The notes: generated by a model from the sequence alone, not told the origin. Positions 9,905-18,380 are shown, counted from the stretch's first letter. The stretch is 20,167 nucleotides of DNA from Isoetes engelmannii (GCA_011763485.2 JAANSK020288157.1:1-20167); one strand, 5' to 3'. Program-made: numbers and translations.

Positions 9905-10273
9905 ATTCCACTTATTAATCATAATTCCAAATTTTGAATCATGGCAAGGAGATTCAGAAAAACAATCGATGGACATCAAGTTGGAGCAGCACGGTCTGAT
10001 CGCCCGCGTCACCTCATAGTCCATTTTCGAGATGTTATTTCTCAGATGCATATACTGAGGCACAACAATCATATAAAAGGGACTACCTTTTCCATCCAAG
10101 AAGACCTCACCCCAACACAACTCCCAAGACAGAAACAAGAATTATGTCGGGTGCGCGAGGCTCGCTTGCGGCGGAAGTGGCAGTGTTTAAAGGAGGTCAG
10201 ACCCTCATTAGGGATCAGTGGCCATCTGATCCATGGACAGTTTTTGCATAGCCCTATTCTTCCTTCTCTTTAA
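9905..10273 (+). pseudogene. LINE L1-type ORF1 (Transposase_22) fragment inside the CACTA-like element
   Basis: The open frame from 9941 reads RFRKTIDGHQVG, then SDRPRHLIVHFRDVISQMHI and HIKGTTFSIQEDLTPTQLPRQK. This follows the RRM and C-terminal domain of L1 ORF1p: RPR-hydrophobic-V-F, a helix, then KG..F..DL with R/K-rich helices. ORF1p is the RNA chaperone of L1 retrotransposons. Near 10150 the better frame shifts to GARGSLAAEVAVFKGGQTLI then RDQWPSDP, ending at a TAG (10249-10251), which looks like the natural C-terminus. So there is at least one frameshift, and the N-terminal coiled coil is missing. No ORF2 follows. Many plant LINEs carry a zinc-knuckle ORF1 instead, which makes this type notable. 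Confidence 0.65.
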
Positions 10274-11760
10274 CTATTATTTTTAGTTGTTATTGTGTTT
10301 TGTGATGGTGTTAATCCCCAAGTTTCATTTGGGCTCTGGCCCTTTGCATGTACTATCTTTTGTTGGTTTTGAATTCTGTTACTATTGTACAGTATGTAAT
10401 CAAGAGCTGCAACTCATGAATTTTTTTTATAGGTCGAGATTTATGCAGAGTATGAACTTAGATTTTGTTTTGGAACTAACACATATTAAGCATTCTATGG
10501 GCATATGAAGTATGCACCAAAAGAGATTCGACAAGTGGATACCTCTTGAGAGGCATTGGGACCTTATTGTAAAAACGTTACGGGATATACAAGAGGTGAA
10601 GTCAGACCATGTGTTTCCAGATTGGAGGTATGTTTAGATGATTACCAACACCACACGCAATATATGTTATATAGAGCCATTGTTTGCAGATTTGCACTTC
10701 TAAGACAAATTACTTAACAACATGATCATGAATTGTAATTTCATGCCACATGTATGGAGCTTTAATTGGCAAGTTTTTTGCTAACTTGGGGCTTAAGTGC
10801 TGGGTTTGGAAAGAAATACCAGGTTTTTACTGCCTAGATGAGCATTACCAAGTTTATGTTTGTCTAGTTGGTCCTTGTCTCGTGTGCATATGTAACATTT
10901 CAATGGATACCACATAACATTCTAAATCTGAGATCAAGGTATTCTTTTTTTTTTTTTTTTTTTTTGCCATTTGCTTTTCGTGATCAGTTCCTGCGCATTT
11001 GCGACCAGAAGAATGGCCTAGCAAGTGGGCCACATGGAACAGAATTTAAAGATTTGCGATCCAAGGTGAGTTGCTATCTCAGCATGAACCGAGCACAATA
11101 GATTTTATATTCCCATCTTTCTTTTTTGTGTGTCGTATCTCCATGCATTATGTTGTTCACTGTAGGTTCGTTAATTCAGGTAATTTGTATGTATGTTTGG
11201 TAACTTGCATTTTTTGCATGAATAGGTAACTTCTCTCATATGTGTCAACTGGTGTAAAATGCACAAAAATTTTAGTGTGTTCTTGGATGTAATGCTGATA
11301 GTATATATGTGCATTTTTGCTATAATTTTTGTTGTACTATAATTCTAAATGCAATTTCAAATTCAACAGACAACTTGCTTTTTTAACTATGAAAGTAAAT
11401 ATTTAGCTATGTTTTCAGGAATTCTTGTTACTCCTATTTACTATCCAAAATTTTAATGTTGAAATTTCAAACACACTGATAAATTCATTTTGCATGGGAT
11501 CTAACATTGTTAAGGTTCTTCAATCAAACTTGTTGTTTGATTTGTACAACGATGTAATGTATATTTTTAGAGTTTAGAGTTTCTATTACCAGCTGGAATA
11601 CCATGGTTCAAATCCCTGCTTGTATTGTTTAATGTATATGGTTTTGTTAAACAGCACAACATTTCATAGACCAAATTAGATTGATGGTTTTATACAAATT
11701 CTTTTTTTTTTTCATCTCAAAATAACAAATGAGATGTTTAATTAACATTTCTTGATTCCT
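10274..11760. other. CACTA-like element interior with two exon-like islands and a T21 tract
   Basis: Island 1 (10433-10627) lies between TTATAG and a GTATGT donor. One frame is open except for a single TGA and includes MHQKRFDKWIPLERHWDLIV. Island 2 (10988-11065) lies between GATCAG and a GTGAGT donor and reads FLRICDQKNGLASGPHGTEF in an open frame. I recognise neither. They could be exons of a decayed transposase or captured host exons. A run of 21 T lies at 10945-10965. The remainder to 11760 is AT-rich and featureless. Confidence 0.3.
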
Positions 11761-11765
11761 TGTAT

Positions 11766-12310
11766 AAACCACTACTAGTTACTGAATAAAAATGTTAACT
11801 ATTTGATGCATAAACCATAACCAGTTGTTGGACAAAGTTATCACAATGTTGACACATTTAGAGCATCCTAACTTGCAATAATTTTCAAGTTGCACATGCC
11901 TTAATATATTTCGTAAAACAATATTGATTGCATTGCCTAAAACACCAATGGTTTGTCGTTGATACAAAATATAGGCTACCTTCATAAAGAAACAATAACA
12001 GTTAGGCCCCTTTTTAGTAATGAGAAAGCTTATTATGTCCAACAACAATGGTTTATGTACAAAACAATAAGCAACTTAATTAAAGTTCGTAATTGTTTAT
12101 GTCTTAAACCACATACTTAAAATATATCAATAAAGCACTATTAAAACATAGTATAAAACTTAACAGACTAACTAGCATCAAAAACCATGGTGGTGAACTA
12201 TGGTAACAAACTCAAATAAAAAACCATCAGTAAGAATCACATTGTGTAACTAGTCGTGGTTATTCAACACATTAACCCACTTAGTAACATTATTTTATTA
12301 TAGTGGTTGT
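11766..12310. repeat. Right subterminal repeats of the CACTA-like element
   Basis: Motif copies in both orientations: AAACCACTA at 11766, AAACCATAA at 11812, AATGGTTTATG at 12048, AAACCACAT near 12107, AAAACCATGG at 12181, AAAACCATC near 12220 and TAGTGGTTG at 12301. They match the motif at the left end. Confidence 0.65.
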
Positions 12311-12341
12311 ATGCAAAAATTATTGTGAAAAACTAATAATA

Positions 12342-12363
12342 GTGAATTTTTGGGGGCCTTGTG
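12342..12363 (-). repeat. Right terminal inverted repeat of CACTA-like element
   Basis: Complement begins CACAAGGCCCCCAAAAATTC. Directly followed by the CAG that matches, with one change, the TAG left of position 8829. Confidence 0.8.
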
Positions 12364-12660
12364 CAGGGTGCCAAGGAAAAAATTGATTTGACATCCATTT
12401 GATGTAAATTTAAATTTAGACCTGCCCAATGGTGCACTGGTGCAAATGTTTCATGATAGTCTATGCTGGCTTTTTGAGAACACCTCAGGCTATAAGTCTG
12501 GCCTTATATCGTGAGATGACATGGTTCTCGTCATATTTGAGCTTGTATATCCAGTTGCAGTTGCAAATAACAAAATTTTGACAAGAGGAGGATCACAGAG
12601 ATTCCATGTGTGATTGCTCATAAGAGAGTCATATATTCTTCTGTCATAGCCTGAAGCTAA
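12364..12660 (-). pseudogene. Copia reverse transcriptase, N-terminal part
   Basis: The minus strand shows EEYMTLMSNHTWNLCDPP, then in another frame WIYKLKYDENHVISRYKARL, then YHETFAPV and LNLHQMDVKS. These are the conserved start of the copia reverse transcriptase (KWVYK.K...G.I.RYKARLVAKG, then ETFAPV and HQMDVK.AFL). It stops at 12366, where the CACTA-like insertion begins. Multiple frame changes are present, including a lost glycine and stop in the RLIAKG region. The other half is at 8241-8828. Confidence 0.88.
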
Positions 12661-13710
12661 TGAGATTCAAAATAATGTTTATAGCAGCAGAGTAATTCAA
12701 TTGTTCATCGTTTGAGGCAGAGATGTGCAAGGCTATGTAGACTGATCCCTTTACATTATGGTTAGACAAGTAGTCCATCATTTTCTCAGTAGGTTTTCTA
12801 GCACAAGAGGATCTTCTCAATGGTATAGGTGGATTTTCTGCCCCAACAGTTTCGTTTTCAGGTTCTGGCTCAAAAGGGATGTTCAAGTTGCACTCTAAAA
12901 GGTCATCTAGAGGGTCAGAATCAGGATCAGGATCAAAATCAGAGGAGCTATCATCAGAGGCAAAGTCAATAGATTCTAGAAAAGGATTGTTCAAGTGGAG
13001 ACTTGTCAACTGAGTGCTTCTCATCTGACCAAAACAGAAGTCTTGCTCATTAAATCTGATGATTCTTCTTACAGTGATTTTTCCAAAGGATGGAACATAC
13101 ACTCGGTACCCTTTTATGGTGTCTCCATACCCAACAAACATGTAAGGTAAAGCCCCAGAGGAGAGTATACCTGCTTGTCTCTCTGATTTAGTGAGATGAA
13201 CATAGGCTGTGCATCCGAACACCTTCATATCTTCAACAAACGACCTAAGTTTTGTCCATGCTTCTTTCGAGACTTGGTCTGCAACAACCCTATTCACGAT
13301 ATGCACAGCTGTGTTAACAGCTTCTATCCAAAACTTAGGATGGATACCTTTGGAGAGAGGCAATGCACGAGCACAGTAAAAAATGGTGTGGGTTTTGAAT
13401 TCCACAATGCCATTTTGCTCGTGCTCATGAGCCACTGAGTCTTCATGCCTAATGCCACCCTATTGGTAATGATCTTGAAAAGAGGAACCATGAACTCACC
13501 TCCCTGGTCTGTTTTAATGATCTTAACCTTGTGATCAGTACAATCCTCAACCAACACCTTCCATATCTTAAAGTGTTCAAAAGTTTCTGGCTTATACTTT
13601 AAGGAATAGACCCAATTTTTTTCTAGAATAATCTCATCAATAAGCACTAAGAAATACATTGAGCTTCCAATGAATTTATACCAGTCCCCATAAGTTTATA
13701 TGTACCAATT
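12644..13710 (-). pseudogene. Copia integrase with C-terminal acidic linker
   Basis: Integrase inserts the element DNA. The core lies in a first frame (~13700-13440) reading YFLVLIDE, then NWVYSLKYKPETFEHFKIWK, VKIIKTDQGGEF and further. TDQGGEF holds the second catalytic aspartate (normally TDNGGEF); the first is in LID. A frameshift near 13430 leads to HEHEQNGIVEF, the HT.QQNGV.ER block. There the catalytic glutamate should be, and EF replaces the usual ER. Then come CARALPLSKGIHPKFWIEAV, VFGCTAYVHLTKSERQ, MFVGYGDTIKGYRVYV, an Asp/Pro/Ser-rich acidic linker (12880-12970) and PLRRSSCARKPTEKM, the family's linker to reverse transcriptase. The 263-codon frame at 12644-13435 is the longest open frame in the window, but it is only a piece of the polyprotein. 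Confidence 0.93.
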
Positions 13711-13722
13711 CCAGTACTTGAT

Positions 13723-14335
13723 CTGCTCGTCTACTTGTTGTCTTGATGTCGCTGCCTTGATGTACGGTTTGTGAGCTAACTTACCTAGAACAAAACCTTC
13801 ATATACACGACCATTTGGAGCTTTGCTGTTCTCGAACATACTTCTCACTTCTCATCACCCATTCTTTGAACGACTTGGAAATTTTCATGGCCAAGCCTTT
13901 CATGCCAGAGTGGGATGTGATCAGGGCCTCCTGCTTGCATGGTAGTAACTCTCTTCTTGCACCATTTGAGGCAATAGAAACTGCCTTCCTGTGTTTGTTT
14001 GCTACGACATGATGCTGATGGTCTTTGATCAAACACATATGATTGCAAAATTTTGCAAATAGATCTGCATCATCCAATTTAGACACAAATAAGAGATTGA
14101 CCTCCAATTCAGACACAGGGTAATCCAAGCAGGTGTCCCCATATGGAATACTAAGGTTGACTATCCCAAAGCCTTGGACAAACTGTTTTCCCTTTCCAAT
14201 CTTCACTTTTCTGTCTTGTGACTCTCTTTGTAGATTATTAAATAATAGCCCACATGCCTATAAGAAACACTATGTTGCTGCCAAAGGTTGTTGAGAAGAT
14301 ATGGGGAGGATTCTGCAACCATGGTTTTGGAGGAT
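13723..14335 (-). pseudogene. Copia protease end and GAG-pre-integrase, copy 1
   Basis: The minus strand reads LFNNLQRESQDRKVKIGKGK, then QGFGIVNLSIPYGD and LEVNLLFVSKLDDADLFAKF, the region after the copia protease. The protease DSGAS motif is barely visible as HSVSYRH near 14265. A frameshift leads to the pre-integrase PLWHERLGHENFQVVQRM, which keeps the HERLGH zinc-finger histidines, then YEGFVLGKLAHKP (the C.G.C..GK motif with both cysteines lost, to Y and V). This copy joins the integrase core on its left without a gap, so it is the ancestral one. Confidence 0.88.
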
Positions 14336-14839
14336 AGAGGACTCATGACCCTAACGATGGCTAGTGAGACCTATATTAGAATAAGGTATACTCAATAAAT
14401 GATGTCCCACTACTGTGACTGCCCCTCATTTCATATTACATGCGAACGTTTCATTGCTGGAATTCAATTCCTCAACAAAAATTATCCAGACCTCCTTAAT
14501 ATCCCTCAACCAAGTCATCAAGTTCATGTCCATCCAAATGCAACACCTCCTGCTCCAACAGTAGATGCAGTAGTTTATGCTCGACTGATCACCGAATGGA
14601 TAACAATGCTCGAAGAGGAATCCATACAACGAAATGAAGAGCTACAAATTGTTAATTCAACATCTGATTCTGATTATAAAAAGGACATTGAGAAACTCAG
14701 GAGACAAATGCGCTACTTTCGAGATGCTACAGGGCCATCGACCCGTGTTGAGCGTGGCAGCTACAAACAACAAAACAACATGCTTGTGCGGGATTATATT
14801 CACAATGCACCTTACCATCAGTTCCTAAGGAGCATCTAC
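13723..14839. repeat. Tandem duplication, copy 1 of a 1,117-bp unit
   Basis: Every checked stretch of this unit reappears exactly 1,117 bases to the right; the ORFs on both strands translate identically. The unit contains the copia protease and pre-integrase end (minus strand) plus an unrelated plus-strand ORF. Identity starts at 13723: position 13722 is T, while 14839 is C. The CTGCT at 13723-13727 recurs at 14840-14844 and at 15957-15961. Confidence 0.95.
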
Positions 14840-14863
14840 CTGCTCGTCTACTTGTTGTCTTGA
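14399..14863 (+). CDS. Unknown 154-codon ORF, chimeric end at duplication junction
   Basis: Begins MMSHYCDCPSFHITCERFIA and has a proline-rich part (SHQVHVHPNATPPAPTVDAV) followed by a helical, charged stretch, ITEWITMLEEESIQRNEELQ, then DIEKLRRQMRYFRDATGPST. I do not recognise it. The layout of coiled-coil helix, basic patch and low complexity is like gag-type proteins of retroelements, which is only a guess. The last codons (VYLLS) are created by the junction: the frame reads from the end of copy 1 into the start of copy 2. Whether it is expressed is unknown. An identical 152-codon body recurs in the second copy with its natural end. Confidence 0.35.
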   Translation: MMSHYCDCPSFHITCERFIAGIQFLNKNYPDLLNIPQPSHQVHVHPNATPPAPTVDAVVYARLITEWITMLEEESIQRNEELQIVNSTSDSDYKKDIEKLRRQMRYFRDATGPSTRVERGSYKQQNNMLVRDYIHNAPYHQFLRSIYLLVYLLS

Positions 14864-15452
14864 TGTCGCTGCCTTGATGTACGGTTTGTGAGCTAACTTA
14901 CCTAGAACAAAACCTTCATATACACGACCATTTGGAGCTTTGCTGTTCTCGAACATACTTCTCACTTCTCATCACCCATTCTTTGAACGACTTGGAAATT
15001 TTCATGGCCAAGCCTTTCATGCCAGAGTGGGATGTGATCAGGGCCTCCTGCTTGCATGGTAGTAACTCTCTTCTTGCACCATTTGAGGCAATAGAAACTG
15101 CCTTCCTGTGTTTGTTTGCTACGACATGATGCTGATGGTCTTTGATCAAACACATATGATTGCAAAATTTTGCAAATAGATCTGCATCATCCAATTTAGA
15201 CACAAATAAGAGATTGACCTCCAATTCAGACACAGGGTAATCCAAGCAGGTGTCCCCATATGGAATACTAAGGTTGACTATCCCAAAGCCTTGGACAAAC
15301 TGTTTTCCCTTTCCAATCTTCACTTTTCTGTCTTGTGACTCTCTTTGTAGATTATTAAATAATAGCCCACATGCCTATAAGAAACACTATGTTGCTGCCA
15401 AAGGTTGTTGAGAAGATATGGGGAGGATTCTGCAACCATGGTTTTGGAGGAT
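14840..15452 (-). pseudogene. Copia protease end and GAG-pre-integrase, copy 2
   Basis: Same content as the first copy, including the same frameshift between the protease end (minus ORF 14916-15323) and PLWHERLGH (minus ORF 14962-15165). It is not attached to an integrase: on the minus strand it runs directly into the end of copy 1, which carries the unrelated ORF. It therefore cannot be a second full element. Confidence 0.9.
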
Positions 15453-15956
15453 AGAGGACTCATGACCCTAACGATGGCTAGTGAGACCTATATTAGAATA
15501 AGGTATACTCAATAAATGATGTCCCACTACTGTGACTGCCCCTCATTTCATATTACATGCGAACGTTTCATTGCTGGAATTCAATTCCTCAACAAAAATT
15601 ATCCAGACCTCCTTAATATCCCTCAACCAAGTCATCAAGTTCATGTCCATCCAAATGCAACACCTCCTGCTCCAACAGTAGATGCAGTAGTTTATGCTCG
15701 ACTGATCACCGAATGGATAACAATGCTCGAAGAGGAATCCATACAACGAAATGAAGAGCTACAAATTGTTAATTCAACATCTGATTCTGATTATAAAAAG
15801 GACATTGAGAAACTCAGGAGACAAATGCGCTACTTTCGAGATGCTACAGGGCCATCGACCCGTGTTGAGCGTGGCAGCTACAAACAACAAAACAACATGC
15901 TTGTGCGGGATTATATTCACAATGCACCTTACCATCAGTTCCTAAGGAGCATCTAC
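14840..15956. repeat. Tandem duplication, copy 2 of the 1,117-bp unit
   Basis: Follows copy 1 directly. Identity with copy 1 extends through CTGCT at 15957-15961, then breaks (C at 14845, T at 15962). I found no mismatch in the stretches compared, so the event is very recent or an assembly artefact. Confidence 0.95.
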
Positions 15957-16004
15957 CTGCTTACTCAGGTAGACGAGCTGGGACATCCATACGTGTCCGA
16001 TTGA
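15516..16004 (+). CDS. Unknown 162-codon ORF, natural 3' end
   Basis: Identical to the first-copy ORF up to FLRSIYLL, then continues TQVDELGHPYVSD and stops at 16002-16004. This is the version with its original end, since it reads into unique sequence. An upstream in-frame portion may exist, because the ATG lies shortly after the copia boundary. Acidic and basic helices are predicted by eye between residues 70 and 120. No known family is recognised. It could be a fragment of another transposable element into or beside which the copia element inserted. Confidence 0.35.
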   Translation: MMSHYCDCPSFHITCERFIAGIQFLNKNYPDLLNIPQPSHQVHVHPNATPPAPTVDAVVYARLITEWITMLEEESIQRNEELQIVNSTSDSDYKKDIEKLRRQMRYFRDATGPSTRVERGSYKQQNNMLVRDYIHNAPYHQFLRSIYLLTQVDELGHPYVSD

Positions 16005-16287
16005 ACTTTTAGCGGCAATGTATACGTTGTAGACTTCATATTGGGTAGTGATTTCAACTAGTCCGTTTACTTATATGTAAGAAATATTCAAAATAATAGT
16101 TACGCTGAAAAATAGGAAGCATCATAAGTTGGGAGTTTATTTGCAGTCTTGGTTGTTTAGGAAAAGAAAAAGTAAAAACCCTTGAAGCTTTAGATGGAAT
16201 AAATCTTGTGCAATAAAAATATTGCTTTAAAGAAGCCTAATTGATACCATAGGATTCTGGAATTTGGAGGGGGAAAAGAAAAAGGGA
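16005..16287. other. Unassigned AT-rich spacer
   Basis: No ORF or RNA gene is visible. A purine-rich part (16255-16287) leads into a poly-G run that opens the GACTTGTG repeat cluster. Confidence 0.5.
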
Positions 16288-16644
16288 GGGGGGGGGGTGT
16301 GGTTATTTGACTTGTGCAAAAAAGGGGTATTAGACTTGCACAATACACCCAGCTAGTTTAGACGAGTCTAATATGACTTGTGGAATAACAAAGGGGGTTA
16401 TTAGACTTGCACAATACACGCAGCTAGTTTAGACCCCATGGGGTATTCGACTTGTGGAATAGTGGGTTAAGTTCACATGAGTCTAATACCCCCATGTTGC
16501 GAGATAACACCTCCAGCAAGTGAGTTTTTTCCGTCAAGGATGGTCTTCGACTTGTCTAATAAGAGGGGATATTCGACTTACAGAATAAGTTTAGTGTTTG
16601 AAACCACAAGTCTAATCCCCCCCCCCCCCCCCCCCAAACACTAA
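16288..16644. repeat. GACTTGTG repeat cluster bracketed by poly-G and poly-C
   Basis: A run of 10 G at 16288-16297 opens the block and a run of 19 C at 16617-16635 closes it. About ten copies of a motif near TATTAGACTTGTGGAATA lie between, in both orientations. Forward copies start near 16306, 16329, 16372, 16400, 16445, 16547 and 16571; inverted copies lie near 16364, 16479 and 16607. One 36-bp unit (TATTAGACTTGCACAATACA and onward) recurs 71 bases later (16328 and 16399). TTAGTGTTTG (16591-16600) pairs perfectly with CAAACACTAA (16635-16644) around the poly-C. The outer ends are roughly inverted copies (G-run then ATTTGACTTGTG; complement G-run then ATTAGACTTGTG), so this may be a foldback element. 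Confidence 0.75.
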
Positions 16645-16837
16645 CCTAATACCCCTTTTCGAATCTAACCCGAAATCGGGAGCCAATAAATGCACCGGGG
16701 CAAAATACCCTCTACGTATATTATCCCTTTGGATAACAAAAAACTTCGTAGTTTTATTTACCGTTAGAACATTGCAACCATCTCCCACAGGCTTAGGGTT
16801 AACTTTTGACGAGAATACGGCAGGAAATTTTTCGTCT

Positions 16838-16964
16838 GTAAGTATTCTGCTGGCAAATTTCTCGCAGTTTTTTAATGAATGTAGAGCATTTTGTTCCCAA
16901 ATCTTCCATCATACAAATTAACAAAATTTTGCATTAACCAATATGCTGTGTAGATTTTTGGCAG
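16838..16964 (+). other. Possible 5' UTR intron of the 147-codon gene
   Basis: A full-consensus donor GTAAGT at 16838-16843 and an acceptor TTTTTGGCAG ending at 16964 lie 14 bases before the ATG at 16979. The 127-bp interval is AT-rich with T-rich stretches. The prediction rests on splice-site sequence only. Confidence 0.4.
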
Positions 16965-16978
16965 GCCTGTGTTAATAG

Positions 16979-17422
16979 ATGGCCTCTGCTGATAGTAGTT
17001 CGCCTACCCTTCAAATGGCTACAAATGCTGTTCCTGAGAAAATAAAAGGTATGGCAAAGAAACCTAAACCTGCTGACCTCATTAATCATTATACATCAAG
17101 AGGGATGGATAAAGACATAGCAGCTGAGAAGGTGATTGAAGATCTGCAGAAGGCACTTTCAATATCCTTCAACCAGTATCCAATGCAAAAGTTGATGCAT
17201 GTGGATAATTCACTGAAGAGTCTGATGCAAAATTTTAATGGTATTCAATCACGTCTTTCAGCAGTAGAGTCCAAGTTAGATTCTAAACCTATGTTTGGCC
17301 TGGTATTTGTTGCTGGTGTAGCTGCAAATGGCTTTGTTAAAGCTGTTACAGAGGGAGCGCCTCATGTTTTGTGGGCATCCACTAAAATATTTAATGATAT
17401 TATGAAGGCAACAAAGCAATAG
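16979..17422 (+). CDS. Unknown 147-aa protein, intact
   Basis: The only host-type reading frame here that starts and ends cleanly. An in-frame TAG sits immediately before the ATG (16976-16978), so this start is decided by sequence. The N-terminus is Ser/Thr/Ala-rich and then basic (KIKGMAKKPKPADL). A helical segment follows, with LINHYTSRGMDKDIAAEKVI and EDLQKAL, then a coiled-coil-like QSRLSAVESKL near residues 90-100. A hydrophobic stretch, MFGLVFVAGVAANGFVKAV (about residues 104-122), could be a membrane segment, and a short amphipathic tail ends in MKATKQ. I do not recognise the family. The frame is coding-like and undisturbed, unlike everything around it, and it has a plausible upstream intron. 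It may be a complete small gene or the coding exon of a longer one. A membrane location is inference. Confidence 0.6.
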   Translation: MASADSSSPTLQMATNAVPEKIKGMAKKPKPADLINHYTSRGMDKDIAAEKVIEDLQKALSISFNQYPMQKLMHVDNSLKSLMQNFNGIQSRLSAVESKLDSKPMFGLVFVAGVAANGFVKAVTEGAPHVLWASTKIFNDIMKATKQ

Positions 17423-18380
17423 GACATTGTATTACATGAAGGGCTTTAAGTCATGGAAACCTGTCCACATATACATAGAGAATTAACAAGATTGTGCTTT
17501 GAAATGAAACGCTTCATTCAACCTATGCAACAGGAAGATGCATATGGAAGATTAAATTGCTGTAACTTGAACGTTCTCTAATATTTATGCATTTATCTTT
17601 TGCCATACACCCATTCTCTTTTTTAAGGATATTGGAAGCATGCAAAGGTTGCAGACCACCATATACTGAATGTTTTGAATCATTTAAACGGCCACCACTC
17701 TCTTTAGTTTGAGAATCAAAATGCTGCCTTGACATCACACTGCAGCATTTTACACACTTTCAGAATTCTTCCTAGTAACATCGAAGGTTCTGCTGAATTG
17801 GCCCCGTTTCTTTGTTAAGTATGTTGCTTTTGGGCAAAGTACCTGAAAGAGGTTTATTCCTTGTAACATTCAGTTTAGGAATTATCCATTTGGAAGATGC
17901 GTTTTTCCATGTGCTCCTTTTGTTCCTAGTTGTGGATAAGGTGAACAGGTTGAAGCGCAGCTACAAGCTATGTCCTTATGATTATCAATTAGTATTCCTT
18001 ATCTTCCTTTATGTACTCCACTGTTATATGACAATGCTTCCACCTGGTGATAGTTGCCTGACGTAAATAAATAATAAAATTATGGCGATCTGCTGTGCAA
18101 AATGAACATCGTCGACTTATCTCTGAAAAGAATGAGGGGCTTATATGTCAGTGAGCTTTATTAAAAGCAAGCCAGATGCGAATCAGACTTTAGTAACGCG
18201 TATTCTTCTGTACGGAACTTCTTATTATATATCCCATATCATATGCACAAGCATCGACTTTTGTTTGTTCTTTTCATTCTTCTCTAACTCAGATTGTCAC
18301 CATCATCTATTTTCTTTTTCCCTTGACCTAATTAAATACTTTGATACAGAATATTGTTGTAATTGTAAGATGGAAAATGT
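17423..18380 (+). other. 3' flank of the 147-aa gene, with polyadenylation signals
   Basis: No further coding exon is recognised. Two overlapping-style AATAAA hexamers at 18066-18071 and 18073-18078 are candidate polyadenylation signals, which would imply a long 3' UTR of about 640 bases. Short ORFs at 17812-18066 and 18145-18384 are hydrophobic and motif-free, and are probably chance. Confidence 0.35.

Larger units (their letters stand above)
8829..12363. mobile_element. Non-autonomous CACTA-like DNA transposon, 3,535 bp
   Basis: The ends are inverted copies: CACAAGGAGCCCAAAAATGG at 8829 onward, and the complement of 12342-12363, CACAAGGCCCCCAAAAATTC, matching 18 of 22 positions. The flanking triplets are TAG (8826-8828) and CAG (12364-12366), a 3-bp target duplication with one change. 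Excising the element and one triplet restores a copia reading of G-T-L-D-D-E-I-Y across the junction, which fits the family. CAC termini, 3-bp duplication and many subterminal AAACCAT/ATGGTTT repeats are hallmarks of the CACTA (En/Spm) superfamily, although the exact CACTA pentamer is not present. No transposase is recognised, so the copy is probably non-autonomous. A LINE ORF1 remnant and exon-like islands are inside. Confidence 0.78.
7091..14340 (-). mobile_element. Ty1/copia retrotransposon, 5'-truncated, degenerate, with nested transposon
   Basis: Read on the minus strand, the order is protease remnant, GAG-pre-integrase, integrase, reverse transcriptase, RNase H, polypurine tract and putative 3' LTR. 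This is the Ty1/copia arrangement, with integrase before reverse transcriptase. gag, the primer binding site and the 5' LTR are missing: copia similarity ends near 14335, where an unrelated plus-strand ORF begins. Frameshifts and stops are scattered through every domain. Removing the insertion at 8829-12363 leaves about 3.7 kb of element. The left boundary at 7091 is only a guess from a TGTTG terminus. Confidence 0.9.

Noticed and set aside
11580-11640. GGTTCAAATCC box resembling a tRNA or SINE B box near 11608
   Set aside because: No matching A box at the right distance and no cloverleaf stems can be drawn, so neither a tRNA nor a SINE is supported.
8829-12363. PIF/Harbinger or Mutator assignment of the nested transposon
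   Set aside because: The flanking triplet is TAG/CAG beside CAC...GTG ends with subterminal repeats. Mutator would need about 9 bp of duplication, and Harbinger usually targets TWA/TTA with different termini.
13723-15961. Long terminal repeats of one retroelement as the explanation of the two identical copies
   Set aside because: The copies are directly adjacent, contain protein-coding parts on both strands and have no LTR termini, primer site or internal region between them.
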